Shown: positions 50,511-60,591 of the stretch, piece by piece
Layout: each line of letters begins with the position of its first letter
Numbering within the stretch: position 1 is the first letter of the stretch
NCBI RefSeq assembly: GCF_003263515.1
Contig: NZ_JYDE01000009.1
Coordinates: 1-64,000, forward strand
Length of the DNA stretch: 64,000 nt
From: Rahnella inusitata
GTDB taxonomy: Bacteria > Pseudomonadota > Gammaproteobacteria > Enterobacterales > Enterobacteriaceae
Direction of reading: 5' to 3'
Notes under the pieces: generated by a model
Database searches by the model: none
What the model was told of the DNA's origin: nothing
The model's input: only the letters and a program-made list of their open reading frames with translations
Position numbers and translations under genes: made by a program

Positions 50511-51722
50511 TCAAGCAATCGCCGGGAAGACCGGCAGCATCAGGAACAATTTAATGACGATGGCATTGGCGATATCAAGGAAGAACGCGCCGACCATAGG
50601 AACAACTAAAAATGCCAGATGCGAAGGGCCAAACTGGTTAGTGATCGCCTGCATATTAGCAATCGCCGTTGGCGTTGCGCCCAGACCAAAACCGCAGTGG
50701 CCTGCCGCCAGCACCGCTGCATCGTAATTTTTTCCCATCACGCGATAGGTAACGAAAATCGCATACAGTGCCATCGCGATAGTCTGCACGAGCAGGATGG
50801 CCATCATCGGCAACGCGAGCGACGCCATTTCCCAGAGTTTGAGGCTCATGAGCGCCATCGCCAGAAACAGCGACAGGCTGACGTTACCGAGCACCGAGAC
50901 CGCACGGTCAAATACGCGGTAGAAACCCAGCCATGCCAGAAGATTACTCAGGATCACGCCAACAAACAGAACACAGACAAAGGTCGGAATTTCGAAAGCG
51001 GAGCCATGCAGTAATTCGGAAATACGGGTGCCTGCACTCAGACAAATGGCGATCAGCGCAATCGTCTCCACCAGCACCAGCGGGGTTATCATGCGGCCAA
51101 TCGCAGGTTTTTCGAATGCGCTTGGATCGGCTGAATCATCAAGCGAGCCGCCAGGCATTGAAGAGTGGCTCACCAGATAACGCGCCACCGGCCCGCCAAT
51201 AATACCGCCGAGCACCAGCCCGAATGTCGCACAAGCCATCGCCACTTCAGTGGCATTCTCAAAGCCATAGCGTTCGACGAACACCTTGCTCCACGCCGCG
51301 CCAGTGCCGTGACCGCCGGACAGCGTAACGGAACCGGCCAGCAACCCCATCAGCGGATCCATCCCCAGCATTTTAGCCATGCCTATGCCGATAACGTTTT
51401 GCAGCAACAACAATCCGACGACGACAAACACCAGCAGCATCAGGCTTTTGCCACCGGAGCGCAGGCTGGCAAGATTCGCGTTAAGACCGATGGTGGCGAA
51501 GAATGCCAGCATCAGAGGTTCTTTTAACGAGACATCAAACCCAATTTCCCAGCCAAATATCCGGTTGGCGATCAACAGCATAACGGCAACCAGCAAACCA
51601 CCCGCGACAGGTTCAGGAATAGTGTATTTTTTAAGGAAGTTGATCGACTGAACGCATTTGCGTCCTAAAAGGAGAACCAGCGTGGCGGCCACCAACGTGC
51701 CGTAGGTATCGAGCTGAATCAT
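50511..51722 (-). CDS. gltS: Sodium/glutamate symporter
   Basis: Na+-dependent glutamate uptake carrier of the ESS family. The 403 residues form two inverted halves with re-entrant Gly-rich loops: SVTLSGGHGTGAAW in the first and AGHCGFGLGATPTAIANM in the second. The N terminus MIQLDTYGTLVAATLVLLLG matches. It is divergent from xanP as in E. coli. Confidence 0.97.
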   Translation of the reverse strand: MIQLDTYGTLVAATLVLLLGRKCVQSINFLKKYTIPEPVAGGLLVAVMLLIANRIFGWEIGFDVSLKEPLMLAFFATIGLNANLASLRSGGKSLMLLVFVVVGLLLLQNVIGIGMAKMLGMDPLMGLLAGSVTLSGGHGTGAAWSKVFVERYGFENATEVAMACATFGLVLGGIIGGPVARYLVSHSSMPGGSLDDSADPSAFEKPAIGRMITPLVLVETIALIAICLSAGTRISELLHGSAFEIPTFVCVLFVGVILSNLLAWLGFYRVFDRAVSVLGNVSLSLFLAMALMSLKLWEMASLALPMMAILLVQTIAMALYAIFVTYRVMGKNYDAAVLAAGHCGFGLGATPTAIANMQAITNQFGPSHLAFLVVPMVGAFFLDIANAIVIKLFLMLPVFPAIA

Positions 51723-51855
51723 TCACGAACTCCATTTTGTAATAAATCCAATAAAATTATTGAGTTATAGCTTTATCAATTGCCTATTTTTTCCCAGAGG
51801 ATGAATTAGAAGTCAATAGTGCTGAATTACGCAAGAAAAACGGATCTTAACAAAC

Positions 51856-51875
51856 CCATTAACTCAAATTAATGG
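51856..51875. repeat. Short perfect inverted repeat in the gltS/xanP gap
   Basis: CCATTAA-CTCAAA-TTAATGG. Could be an operator; no regulator is recognised. Confidence 0.45.
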
Positions 51876-51889
51876 CGACAAATCCGTGT

Positions 51890-51905
51890 AAGCAAACGAT
51901 TGCTT
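51890..51905 (+). promoter_or_regulatory. PurR box upstream of xanP
   Basis: AAGCAAACGATTGCTT fits every fixed position of the PurR consensus ANGCAANCGNTTNCNT, 55 bp before the xanP start. It implies repression of purine uptake when hypoxanthine or guanine is plentiful. Confidence 0.75.
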
Positions 51906-51960
51906 TTATTGTCGATTTCAATAAAAATGCCCGCTTTGCCGCTTATTGGAATGCCACAAC

Positions 51961-53355
51961 ATGAGTACGCAAACCGCAGAACAAGAAACACAGCAACCCG
52001 ACCTTTCCCGCCAGACTAAAAGTGAACTGATTTACAGGCTCGAAGATCGTCCTCCCATTCCTCAGACGTTATTTGCCGCCTGCCAGCATTTGCTGGCGAT
52101 GTTTGTTGCCGTGATCACCCCGGCATTACTGATTTGTCAGGCATTGGGGCTCCCCGCGCAGGACACCCAGCACATCATCAGCATGTCGCTGTTTGCCTCT
52201 GGTCTGGCTTCCATTTTACAAATTAAAACCTGGGGTCCGGTGGGCTCAGGACTGCTTTCCATTCAGGGCACCAGCTTTAACTTTGTGTCTCCGTTGATAA
52301 TGGGCGGGCTGGCGCTGAAAAATGGTGGTGCCGATGTCCCGACGATGATGGCCGCGCTATTCGGTACACTGATGCTGGCCTCCTGTACTGAAATCATTCT
52401 TTCCCGCTTCCTGCATCTTGCCCGCCGCGTGATCACTCCGTTGGTGTCCGGGATTGTCGTGATGATTATCGGCCTGTCGCTGATTCAGGTCGGTCTGACA
52501 TCCATCGGTGGCGGATATGCCGCGATGAGCGATCACACCTTTGGCGCCCCGAAAAACCTGATGCTGGCCGCTGTGGTTCTGGTGGTGATTATTTTGCTCA
52601 ACCGTCAGCGTAACCCGTACCTGCGTGTGGCTTCCCTGGTTATTGCGATGGCGGTGGGCTATCTGGCCGCATGGATGATGGGGATGTTGCCGACCGTAAC
52701 GGCCCCGACCCAAACCAGCTGGATCACCTTCCCGACGCCGCTTTACTATGGTCTGGGAATTGACTGGAATCTTCTGGTTCCGCTGATGCTTATCTTTATG
52801 GTTACCTCGCTGGAAACCATCGGTGATATCACCGCGACCTCCGACGTTTCCGAACAACCGGTCAGCGGCCCGCTGTACATGAAGCGCATCAAGGGCGGCG
52901 TACTGGCCAACGGCCTGAACTCCATGCTCTCTGCAGTATTCAATACCTTCCCGAATTCCTGCTTCGGCCAAAATAACGGCGTGATCCAACTGACCGGCGT
53001 CGCCAGCCGTTATGTAGGGTTTGTCGTGGCACTGATGCTGATCGTCCTGGGGCTTTTCCCTGCGGTTGCCGGATTCGTTCAGCACATCCCTGAACCGGTT
53101 CTTGGCGGCGCGACCATCGTGATGTTCGGTACCATCGCGGCTTCCGGTGTACGTATTGTTTCCCGTGAACGTCTGAACCGCCGCGCGATTATGATCATGG
53201 CGCTGTCTCTGGCAGTCGGCATGGGGGTGTCCCAGCAACCATTGATCCTGCAATTCGCGCCAGATTGGATTAAAACCCTGCTCTCCTCCGGCATTGCAGC
53301 AGGCGGGATTACAGCGATTGTTCTGAATCTGGTTTTTCCTCACGAAAAGTCATAA
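51961..53355 (+). CDS. xanP: Xanthine:H+ symporter XanP
   Basis: NCS2-family permease with high affinity for xanthine. The 464 residues contain the conserved [12 protein letters not shown] (functional His in TM1), [28 protein letters not shown] (substrate-site Glu/Asp) and the signature [17 protein letters not shown]. About 12-14 membrane segments. ATG 51961 was chosen over an ORF start five codons earlier. It lies next to gltS and yicH as in E. coli, with a PurR box upstream. Confidence 0.95.
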   Translation: MSTQTAEQETQQPDLSRQTKSELIYRLEDRPPIPQTLFAACQHLLAMFVAVITPALLICQALGLPAQDTQHIISMSLFASGLASILQIKTWGPVGSGLLSIQGTSFNFVSPLIMGGLALKNGGADVPTMMAALFGTLMLASCTEIILSRFLHLARRVITPLVSGIVVMIIGLSLIQVGLTSIGGGYAAMSDHTFGAPKNLMLAAVVLVVIILLNRQRNPYLRVASLVIAMAVGYLAAWMMGMLPTVTAPTQTSWITFPTPLYYGLGIDWNLLVPLMLIFMVTSLETIGDITATSDVSEQPVSGPLYMKRIKGGVLANGLNSMLSAVFNTFPNSCFGQNNGVIQLTGVASRYVGFVVALMLIVLGLFPAVAGFVQHIPEPVLGGATIVMFGTIAASGVRIVSRERLNRRAIMIMALSLAVGMGVSQQPLILQFAPDWIKTLLSSGIAAGGITAIVLNLVFPHEKS

Positions 53356-53377
53356 CCGACTGTAATACGCATGCAAC

Positions 53378-53413
53378 AGCGGCAGGTGGTCTGGAACCCC
53401 TGCCGCTTTTTAT
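53378..53413 (+). terminator. Terminator after xanP
   Basis: AGCGGCAGG/CCTGCCGCT stem with a 12-nt loop, then TTTTATTG. Confidence 0.82.
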
Positions 53414-53505
53414 TGTCTCCAGTCTGCTAAGCTGTTGAGAAAATTCGCTGTTTGCGGCATAAACAGAGAACCTTTATCCCTAATTCACGCTACAGGCCCC
53501 AGACG

Positions 53506-55197
53506 ATGAGATTTATCGGTAAAATTTTGCTGACGTTCGTCCTGCTTCTGGTACTGGCGATTGTGCTGGTGTACGTCCTATTACAGACCCGCTGGGCGGC
53601 GGGCAAACTCAGTACCTGGGTCACGGATAACAGTGATTACCGGCTCGCCGTCGAAAAAGTGGACCATGACTGGTCAACGCCTGGGCGGGTGACGCTCACC
53701 AATGTCATCTTCGGGCAGAAAAATCAGCCAGAAACTCTCAGCGCCAGTGAAGTCGATCTCGATTTAAGCTGGCGTCAGATTACTGAACCCCGCTTTTTCG
53801 ACCGCGTCGTGCTGGTCAACGGGCGACTGAACGTCAGCCCTTCCGCCATGAACCTGCCTTTGCAGGCCAATACGCTGCAACTGAGCAAAATGGCGCTGAC
53901 CGGCAATGCGGCAGGAATGGAGATCCAAGGTCAGCAGATCAATGCCGGGATTTCGCCATGGCAACCCAAACCCCACCAACTGCTGGGCGATAAAGCAGAT
54001 TTTCAGTTGAGCGCGGCGAATCTGACCGTCAACGGACTTCCCACTGAAAACGTCCTGATTCAGGGTAACCTGAATAATAAAATTCTCACTCTGGGCAATT
54101 TTGGCGGCGATCTGGCGCGCGGTCAGCTCACCGGCAAAGCCACTCAGGCAGCGGACGGCAGCTGGAACATTGAAAATCTGCGTCTGAGCAATGTACGCCT
54201 GCAAACGTCCAAATCGCTTTCTGAGTTTTTCGATGATTTCCAGACGTTGCCAAAAGTTACCCTCAAACGGCTTGATCTGATCGATGCCCGTTTGCAGGGA
54301 ACCGACTGGGCATTCAGCGATGTTGATCTTTCCGTACAGGATGTGACGCTGGAAAAAGGCGACTGGCAAAGCGATGACGGCGAAATCTCGCTAAACGCGA
54401 CTGATATGATTAACGGCAATTTGCATATTCAGGATCCGATCATCAATCTCGACCTGACTGCGCAAGGCATTTCAATCAAGCAGGCTACGGCACGCTGGGA
54501 GCGCAGTTTGTTGCGTACCACCGGCAACTGGCTCCGCGCTAATAAACGCCTGCAACTTGATGAGCTTTCTGTCGCCGGGCTGGAATACACGCTGCCGCAA
54601 AACTGGAGACAGCTCTGGTTACAGCCACTGCCGGATTCACTGGCTGAAATCTCGATTGGCCGGTTGATTGCCAATAGAAACCTGATTATTGACATCGATC
54701 CACAGTTCCCCTTCCAGCTGACAGCGCTGGACGGGCTGGGTAATAATCTGCTGCTGGCGCGTAACCATCAGTGGGGGATCTGGAATGGTAAGCTGAATCT
54801 GAACGCCAGCGAAGCGACATTCAACCGCAACGACGTGCGTCGCCCTTCCATTACTCTGGAGGCCAGTGACCGCCAGGTGAATATTTCAGAGCTGAGTGCG
54901 TTCACGAAAGAGGGATTGCTGGAAGCCACCGGGATGGTGGATCAGCAACCACAGCGCCAGTTTTCGGTGAAAATGACCGGGCGCGCCGTGCCCGCTAATC
55001 AGCTGGAAAACTGGGGATGGCCGCATCTGCAACTTGACGGTAACGCCAATATGCAGCTCAATCTGCAAGGGCAGATGCCGGCTAACGTGGATTACAAGCC
55101 AACGCTGAATGGCACACTTCAGGTGAACGGCGCCAACGGTCAGATTATCAACCAGAGAATGCTGAACGGACTGGTTTCCGGCGCGGCAGCGCCATAA
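53506..55197 (+). CDS. yicH: AsmA family protein YicH
   Basis: 563-residue AsmA-like protein, one of the family now linked to lipid movement between inner and outer membranes. An N-terminal membrane anchor (ILLTFVLLLVLAIVLVYVLL) is followed by a large periplasmic beta-rich region; DNSDYRLAVEKVDHDWS and the repeated L.L..N...Q pattern are typical. ATG 53506 is the start; 18 upstream codons are ignored. The product is similar in length to E. coli YicH. The next gene is fabY, not yicI, so a rearrangement boundary lies just downstream. Confidence 0.92.
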   Translation: MRFIGKILLTFVLLLVLAIVLVYVLLQTRWAAGKLSTWVTDNSDYRLAVEKVDHDWSTPGRVTLTNVIFGQKNQPETLSASEVDLDLSWRQITEPRFFDRVVLVNGRLNVSPSAMNLPLQANTLQLSKMALTGNAAGMEIQGQQINAGISPWQPKPHQLLGDKADFQLSAANLTVNGLPTENVLIQGNLNNKILTLGNFGGDLARGQLTGKATQAADGSWNIENLRLSNVRLQTSKSLSEFFDDFQTLPKVTLKRLDLIDARLQGTDWAFSDVDLSVQDVTLEKGDWQSDDGEISLNATDMINGNLHIQDPIINLDLTAQGISIKQATARWERSLLRTTGNWLRANKRLQLDELSVAGLEYTLPQNWRQLWLQPLPDSLAEISIGRLIANRNLIIDIDPQFPFQLTALDGLGNNLLLARNHQWGIWNGKLNLNASEATFNRNDVRRPSITLEASDRQVNISELSAFTKEGLLEATGMVDQQPQRQFSVKMTGRAVPANQLENWGWPHLQLDGNANMQLNLQGQMPANVDYKPTLNGTLQVNGANGQIINQRMLNGLVSGAAAP

Positions 55198-55221
55198 CTG
55201 CCAGCGCTGTATTCTCAAACG

Positions 55222-55250
55222 AAAAAGCACCGCCATCGCGGTGCTTTTTT
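55222..55250. terminator. Bidirectional terminator between yicH and fabY
   Basis: AAAAAGCACCGC/GCGGTGCTTTTTT, a 12-bp stem with a 4-nt loop and runs on both sides. Confidence 0.9.
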
Positions 55251-55273
55251 ATGAGCTTATAGTGGGCTGAAAA

Positions 55274-56206
55274 TTAGTTAATTGCAGGTTCCAGCGGCGC
55301 ACCGGGTGCAGCAGGCAGAACAAGATACGTGCCTTCAAACACTGCGCCTTCGGCCTCATCGCCGTACAAATTCACTTCAAGCTGCACGCGAGCTTTACGC
55401 CCGCGCGCCAGACGGTCCAGATCGCCACTGATTGAACCGAGATCGGCCACCGCACGCGGCCTGCCGGTCACCGGCGAACTGTACCGAATATGCGCATCGG
55501 CCAGAACAATAGTCCCGCCAAGGTGACGCTCACGTAGCAGTAACCAAATCAGCCCCCAGCCGGTCAGCGTCGCGAGTGAAAATAAGCTGCCCGCAAACAG
55601 CGTGTGGTGAGGATTCTGATTGCCGTTCTCCGGCATCGTGGTAACAAACCGCTGGCCGGTATACTGGCTGATCCGCACGCCCATTTTTTCGCTGAGAGGA
55701 ATATGATCGTACCAGGCCTGTTGCAGCTGACCGCACCAGTCGGGGCGATGGAGTATGTCATCCAGCGTTTCAACCGGTTTAATCATCAGGAAGTGGCGCA
55801 CCGGCGTGGTTTGCGGCGTGGTAATTTCCCCCTGGTTGATGAAACCCAGTTTGGCAAAAAACTCTACAGCGTCTTCACGGGCACTACACACCACGCGCTT
55901 AACGCCTTCCTGACGCGCCACAGACTCCAGGGTCATCGCCACCAGAGTTCCCAGCCCTTTATCCTGCACATCGGGGTCAACCGCCAGGAAGCGGATAGAG
56001 GCCTCATTGTCGGCATTAATATATAAACGGCCTACAGCGACCGGACAGCCCTGCTCATCCACCACCATCTGATGATGCGCAATGGAATCGTAAGCATCAC
56101 GCTCTGAACCTTCGGGCTGACGCAACGGCTTGCGCAACATTTCCCAGCGAAATCGGTAATAGTCGGCCAGTTCTTTTTCGGTCGTCGGTACTCTCAGGTG
56201 ATACAT
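55274..56206 (-). CDS. fabY: FabY (YiiD) acetyltransferase/thioesterase-fold fusion
   Basis: Two-domain protein: an N-terminal GNAT domain (about 1-150) with [20 protein letters not shown] as acetyl-CoA loop, and a C-terminal YiiD/hot-dog thioesterase-like domain (about 160-300) with [20 protein letters not shown]. FabY-type proteins can support initiation of fatty-acid synthesis in place of FabH by making acetoacetyl-ACP. 310 residues, slightly shorter than E. coli (329). It is in a run with dtd, yihY and yihX. Confidence 0.92.
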   Translation of the reverse strand: MYHLRVPTTEKELADYYRFRWEMLRKPLRQPEGSERDAYDSIAHHQMVVDEQGCPVAVGRLYINADNEASIRFLAVDPDVQDKGLGTLVAMTLESVARQEGVKRVVCSAREDAVEFFAKLGFINQGEITTPQTTPVRHFLMIKPVETLDDILHRPDWCGQLQQAWYDHIPLSEKMGVRISQYTGQRFVTTMPENGNQNPHHTLFAGSLFSLATLTGWGLIWLLLRERHLGGTIVLADAHIRYSSPVTGRPRAVADLGSISGDLDRLARGRKARVQLEVNLYGDEAEGAVFEGTYLVLPAAPGAPLEPAIN

Positions 56207-56240
56207 AATTGTGTTCTCTCCGGCGTTTATGCCTCTTCGA

Positions 56241-56678
56241 TCAGACTTGTAGCCAGAAGGTCACCGGCCCGTCGTTCACCAGCGCCACTTTCATATCCGC
56301 AGCAAAGCGGCCGGTTTCGGTAGCGATACCTTTTTCACGGCACTGCCCGCAGAAATACTGATACAAACGGTCGGCTTCCTGCGGCTCTGCGCCGCGTGAA
56401 AAACCGGGGCGCATGCCTTTTTGCGTGTCCGCCGCCAGCGTAAACTGCGATACGACCAGCAGGCTTCCTCCCGCCTGCTGGACGTTTAGATTCATTTTGT
56501 CGTTTTCGTCACCGAATATCCGGTACCCGATGACCCGTTCAGACAGGCGTTTGGCTTTTTGCTCATCATCCCCCTGCTCGACACCCAGTAACACCAGCAA
56601 TCCCGGCCCGATCTCACCGCAGATTTCGCCATCAATGGTGACGCTGGCATTTAACACCCGCTGAATTAACGCAATCAT
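56241..56678 (-). CDS. dtd: D-aminoacyl-tRNA deacylase
   Basis: Removes D-amino acids (and glycine mischarged on tRNA-Ala) from tRNA. The 145 residues start [17 protein letters not shown] and contain [17 protein letters not shown] and the cross-subunit Gly-cisPro motif [11 protein letters not shown] at the C terminus. It follows yihY by 18 bp and precedes fabY by 34 bp. Confidence 0.98.
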   Translation of the reverse strand: MIALIQRVLNASVTIDGEICGEIGPGLLVLLGVEQGDDEQKAKRLSERVIGYRIFGDENDKMNLNVQQAGGSLLVVSQFTLAADTQKGMRPGFSRGAEPQEADRLYQYFCGQCREKGIATETGRFAADMKVALVNDGPVTFWLQV

Positions 56679-56696
56679 AAAAACCCTTCTGACTGA

Positions 56697-57569
56697 TTAT
56701 TCTGCTGCCACATCTTGAGCAGACTGCAATTTTCTCAGAGACCGAAACTCGCCGAGCGTCACGGTGATTTCTGCCCCCAAAAGCACGATACACCAGCTGA
56801 CATAGACCCAAAGAAATAAAATGGGGATCACCGCCAGAACGCCATAAATCAGCTGATATGACGGGAAAAGCTGGATATATAAAGCAAAGATTTTCTTACT
56901 TAATTCAAATAATGCACCAGAGAAGAGCGCACCAATCAGCGCATCTTTCGCCGGTACTCTGACCGTCGGTACGACCTGATACAACAGCCAGAAAGATATC
57001 CATGAAATCAGCAATGGCAGAATGCGCAGAGCATGGTCGATCAGCGAATGTACGCCGCTGATATTCAGCCAGTTCAGCGATAGCAAATAGGAGCTGATGG
57101 CCACGCTGGCGACCAGCAGGATTGGCCCGAGAGTCAGCACCATCCAGTACACGGCGAAGGAGAATACGATCGGGCGTTTCGTTTTGCTGTCCCAGATTTT
57201 GTTCAGCACGCTGTCTACCGAGGCTATCAAAAGCAGCGCGGTGACGATTAAGCCGCAGGTGCCCACGGCGGTCATTTTGCTGGAGTTCGCCACAAATTGT
57301 TCGAGATAACGCTGAATGGTATTGCCGGTCGCAGGCATGAAGTTAGAGAAAATAAAGGTTTTGAGCTGCGCGCTGATATCCGAAAAAACCGGAAATAAGG
57401 CGAACAACGAAAAGACCACTGCGATAAGCGGCACGAGAGAAAGCAAGGAGACATAGGCTAAATGGCCCGCCAGAAGCGTCAGGCCATCCTTATCTGAACG
57501 CCGCAGAAGCAGGCGCGTAAATTTCCAGCATGATTTCGGGTAGTGGCTCAGTGCCCGTTTCTGCATCAC
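56697..57569 (-). CDS. yihY: YihY/BrkB family inner-membrane protein
   Basis: 290-residue membrane protein with about six hydrophobic helices; previously mis-assigned as RNase BN. Characteristic segments are [20 protein letters not shown] and [20 protein letters not shown], with [20 protein letters not shown] near the end. Function is unknown. It lies 8 bp after yihX. Confidence 0.95.
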   Translation of the reverse strand: MMQKRALSHYPKSCWKFTRLLLRRSDKDGLTLLAGHLAYVSLLSLVPLIAVVFSLFALFPVFSDISAQLKTFIFSNFMPATGNTIQRYLEQFVANSSKMTAVGTCGLIVTALLLIASVDSVLNKIWDSKTKRPIVFSFAVYWMVLTLGPILLVASVAISSYLLSLNWLNISGVHSLIDHALRILPLLISWISFWLLYQVVPTVRVPAKDALIGALFSGALFELSKKIFALYIQLFPSYQLIYGVLAVIPILFLWVYVSWCIVLLGAEITVTLGEFRSLRKLQSAQDVAAE

Positions 57570-57577
57570 AACATCCT

Positions 57578-58165
57578 TCAGGAAAAGTACTTCGGTACTG
57601 TCTGATTATCTTCCACCCACACAGATTCAATCCCCACGGCACGCGCCGCTTCGATATTCTCGGTCACATCATCAAAGAATACGGCTTCACCGGCACTGAC
57701 GCCTTCATGGGCCAGCACATGCTGGAAAATGCCCGGCTCAGGTTTTCTCATGCCGATGTTTTGTGAAAGATAAATGGCGTCGGTGTTGGCTTCAATTTCA
57801 GGATAATTTTGCGGCCAGAAATCCAGATGCAGGCGGTTGGTATTCGATAAGACCACCACGCGATGCCCCTGCTGGCGCAGCGTCTTGAAGATCTCAATCA
57901 CTTCAGGGCGCAAGCCGACAAACACCGACTGCCAGCCAAGGCTGAACTGTTCGAAGCTCAGCGCGATGCCCAATTCATGGCAGAGTTCGGCGGCAAACTC
58001 TTCGTCGCTGATTTCACCCCGTTCGTGCTTCTGGAAGACTTCGCCCATTGAGAATCGCTCAGTCAGCGTCGCAAGCGGGGTTCCGCTGAAATTGCTCCAC
58101 ACGCCAAGAACACGTTTGAAATCAATATCAATAATGACGTTTCCCATATCAAAAATGTACAGCAT
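57578..58165 (-). CDS. yihX: HAD phosphatase (glucose-1-phosphatase) YihX
   Basis: Hydrolyses alpha-D-glucose 1-phosphate and other sugar phosphates. The 195 residues show HAD motif I as [11 protein letters not shown] (nucleophile FDxGN), motif [12 protein letters not shown], motif III Lys in [10 protein letters not shown], and motif [11 protein letters not shown]. It starts the yihX-yihY-dtd-fabY run and lies next to typA; E. coli has the yihL-yihW block between the two. Confidence 0.96.
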   Translation of the reverse strand: MLYIFDMGNVIIDIDFKRVLGVWSNFSGTPLATLTERFSMGEVFQKHERGEISDEEFAAELCHELGIALSFEQFSLGWQSVFVGLRPEVIEIFKTLRQQGHRVVVLSNTNRLHLDFWPQNYPEIEANTDAIYLSQNIGMRKPEPGIFQHVLAHEGVSAGEAVFFDDVTENIEAARAVGIESVWVEDNQTVPKYFS

Positions 58166-58269
58166 TGCACGCTCCTGATTTCAAAGATGACTGTTAACTT
58201 TAGCGGTAAAACGTACAGCTGAACAGTGACAGAATTGCGGGATGGCACGCAGGGGCAGAAAAAAAACAT

Positions 58270-58301
58270 AAAAAAAACAGGGTACCAAAGGCACCCTGTT
58301 T
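58270..58301 (-). terminator. typA terminator
   Basis: Minus-strand stem AAACAGGGT/ACCCTGTTT followed by a T-run, 27 bp after the typA stop. Confidence 0.85.
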
Positions 58302-58328
58302 CTGTGTAACGGCTTACGTTAAAGAAGA

Positions 58329-60152
58329 TTACGCTTCTTTAGGACCACGCATTGCACGTTTACGATCGTTCTCGGTCAGGTGACGTTTACGGATACGCAC
58401 AGACAGAGGAGTCACTTCGACCAGTTCGTCATCATCGATGAATTCCAGAGCTTGCTCCAGAGACATTTTGATAGCAGGAACCAGAGTCGTTGCTTCGTCA
58501 GTACCAGACGCACGCATGTTGGTCAGTTTCTTACCGGTCAGACAGTTCACAGTCAGGTCGTTAGAACGTGAGTGAATACCGATGATCTGGCCTTCATACA
58601 CTTCTGCGCCGTGGCCCAGGAACAATTTACCGCGGTCTTGCAGGCTGTACAGTGCGAACGCAACTGCTTTACCCTGACCGTTAGAAATCAGCACGCCGTT
58701 CTGACGCTGGCCGATTTCACCCTGACGAACATCATCGTAGTGACTGAATGTGGAGTACAGCAGACCGGTACCTGAAGTCATGGTCATGAATTCAGTACGG
58801 AAGCCGATCAGGCCACGTGCTGGGATCAGATAATCAAGACGGATACGACCTTTGCCGTCTGGGATCATGTCTTTGACATCGCCTTTACGCTCACCCATGG
58901 CCTGCATAACAGAACCCTGGTGTTGCTCTTCGATATCCAGTGTCACGTTCTCGAATGGCTCTTGCATGCGGCCATCGATTTTACGGTTGATTACTTTAGG
59001 ACGGGAAACCGCCAGCTCGAAACCTTCGCGACGCATGTTTTCGATCAAAACCGACAGGTGAAGTTCACCACGGCCTGAAACGCGGAAGGCATCAGCATCT
59101 TCAGTTTCGTCAACGCGCAATGCCACGTTGTGCACCAGCTCTTTGTTCAGACGATCAAGGATCTGACGTGAAGTCACATACTTGCCTTCTTTACCACAGA
59201 ACGGAGAGGTGTTGACGTTGAAGTACATGGTAACGGTTGGTTCATCAACGCTCAGCGCTGGCAGTGCTTCTACATTTGCCGGGTCACAGATAGTGTCGGA
59301 AATGTTCAGCTCACCCAGACCGGTGATTGCGATGATATCGCCCGCTTCAGCAACGGTCGCTTCGATACGCTCAAGGCCCATGTGGGTCAGAACTTTACCG
59401 ACTTTACCGTTACGGGTTTTGCCTTCGCTGTCGATCACAGTGACCTGTTGGTTAGGCTTAACCGTACCACGTTTGATACGGCCGATGCCGATAACGCCAA
59501 CGTAGTTGTTGTAATCCAGCTGAGAGATTTGCATCTGGAAAGGTGCTTCCATCTCAACTTGTGGCGGAGATACGTGGTCAACAATCGCCTGATACAGCGG
59601 GGTCATGTCTTCGGCCATATCGTTATGGTCAGTACCCGCGATACCCAACAATGCAGATGCATAGATGATTGGGAAATCGAGTTGTTCGTCGGTTGCGTCC
59701 AGGTTTACGAACAGGTCGAAGACCTGATCAACAACCCAGTCAGGACGCGCGCCAGGGCGGTCAACCTTGTTGATTACCACGATCGGCTTCAGACCATTAG
59801 CGAAGGCTTTTTTAGTCACGAAGCGGGTTTGCGGCATTGGGCCATCCATTGCATCCACAACCAGCAGCACCGAGTCGACCATTGACATCACACGCTCAAC
59901 CTCACCGCCGAAGTCGGCGTGTCCTGGGGTATCCACGATGTTGATGCGGTAGTCTTTCCAATTAATGGCGGTGTTTTTTGCGAGGATGGTAATCCCACGC
60001 TCTTTCTCCAAATCGTTGGAGTCCATTACGCGTTCGGTAGCTTCTGCACGTTCTCCGAAAGTACCGGATTGTTGCAGCAGCTTGTCGACCAGGGTGGTTT
60101 TACCATGGTCAACGTGGGCAATAATGGCGATGTTACGCAAATTTTCGATCAC
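58329..60152 (-). CDS. typA: Ribosome-binding translational GTPase TypA/BipA
   Basis: EF-G-like GTPase needed for 50S assembly and growth at low temperature or under stress. The 607 residues start [22 protein letters not shown] (G1), then [13 protein letters not shown] (G3) and [11 protein letters not shown] (G4), domain II, and C-terminal domains including the BipA-specific end ([20 protein letters not shown]). It is divergent from glnA across 439 bp, as in E. coli. Confidence 0.98.
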   Translation of the reverse strand: MIENLRNIAIIAHVDHGKTTLVDKLLQQSGTFGERAEATERVMDSNDLEKERGITILAKNTAINWKDYRINIVDTPGHADFGGEVERVMSMVDSVLLVVDAMDGPMPQTRFVTKKAFANGLKPIVVINKVDRPGARPDWVVDQVFDLFVNLDATDEQLDFPIIYASALLGIAGTDHNDMAEDMTPLYQAIVDHVSPPQVEMEAPFQMQISQLDYNNYVGVIGIGRIKRGTVKPNQQVTVIDSEGKTRNGKVGKVLTHMGLERIEATVAEAGDIIAITGLGELNISDTICDPANVEALPALSVDEPTVTMYFNVNTSPFCGKEGKYVTSRQILDRLNKELVHNVALRVDETEDADAFRVSGRGELHLSVLIENMRREGFELAVSRPKVINRKIDGRMQEPFENVTLDIEEQHQGSVMQAMGERKGDVKDMIPDGKGRIRLDYLIPARGLIGFRTEFMTMTSGTGLLYSTFSHYDDVRQGEIGQRQNGVLISNGQGKAVAFALYSLQDRGKLFLGHGAEVYEGQIIGIHSRSNDLTVNCLTGKKLTNMRASGTDEATTLVPAIKMSLEQALEFIDDDELVEVTPLSVRIRKRHLTENDRKRAMRGPKEA

Positions 60153-60303
60153 AGCTTTGCCTCAGGCATTAGAAATAGCGCGCTATTGTACACGTATTAA
60201 GCGAGGTTCTAAACAAGATCACAAGGATCTTGTTGAAACAACTTAAGGATGGTTACTTTGTGATCCCTTTCACGGTGCAAAAAGAACACTGAACCAATAT
60301 GAC

Positions 60304-60350
60304 GCACCACTTTGGTGCTTTGCATCTCACGATTAGCACCATTGTAGTGC
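60304..60350 (+). promoter_or_regulatory. NtrC enhancer sites 1 and 2 of glnA
   Basis: GCACC-ACTTT-GGTGC (60304-60318) and GCACC-ATTGT-AGTGC (60336-60350) fit the NtrC palindrome. Their centres lie about 141 and 109 bp before the expected glnAp2 start, the same spacing as the strong E. coli sites. A GGTGCA half-site follows at 60365. Confidence 0.88.
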
Positions 60351-60424
60351 ATAACTTCCGTTATGGTGCATACTTATTGAGAGCAAGAGCCCTGTAAAAT
60401 GGCGTTGTTAGCATTTTCTCAAAG

Positions 60425-60441
60425 TTGGCACAGTTTTCGCT
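60425..60441 (+). promoter_or_regulatory. Sigma-54 promoter glnAp2
   Basis: TTGGCACAGTTTTCGCT: GG at -24 and GC at -12 with the correct spacing, and nearly the same as E. coli glnAp2. Transcription should start near 60451, giving a leader of about 140 nt. Confidence 0.9.
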
Positions 60442-60591
60442 ATACCTTTTACAGGGTGAAAAGAGTCTTATCAGACAATAATAGTGCTGTTTAGGCCACA
60501 CGCCAGTTCCAGTAAGGCTGTTATTTCCAACTAAAGACCAAAAAATGGTTATTCGTTCCACGACGATAATGAGAAATTCGGGAGAACTAGT

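Noticed and set aside
52357-53343. 328-codon antisense frame opposite xanP
   Set aside because: Very His/Gln/Asn-rich product with no domain; it mirrors the hydrophobic codons of the transporter.
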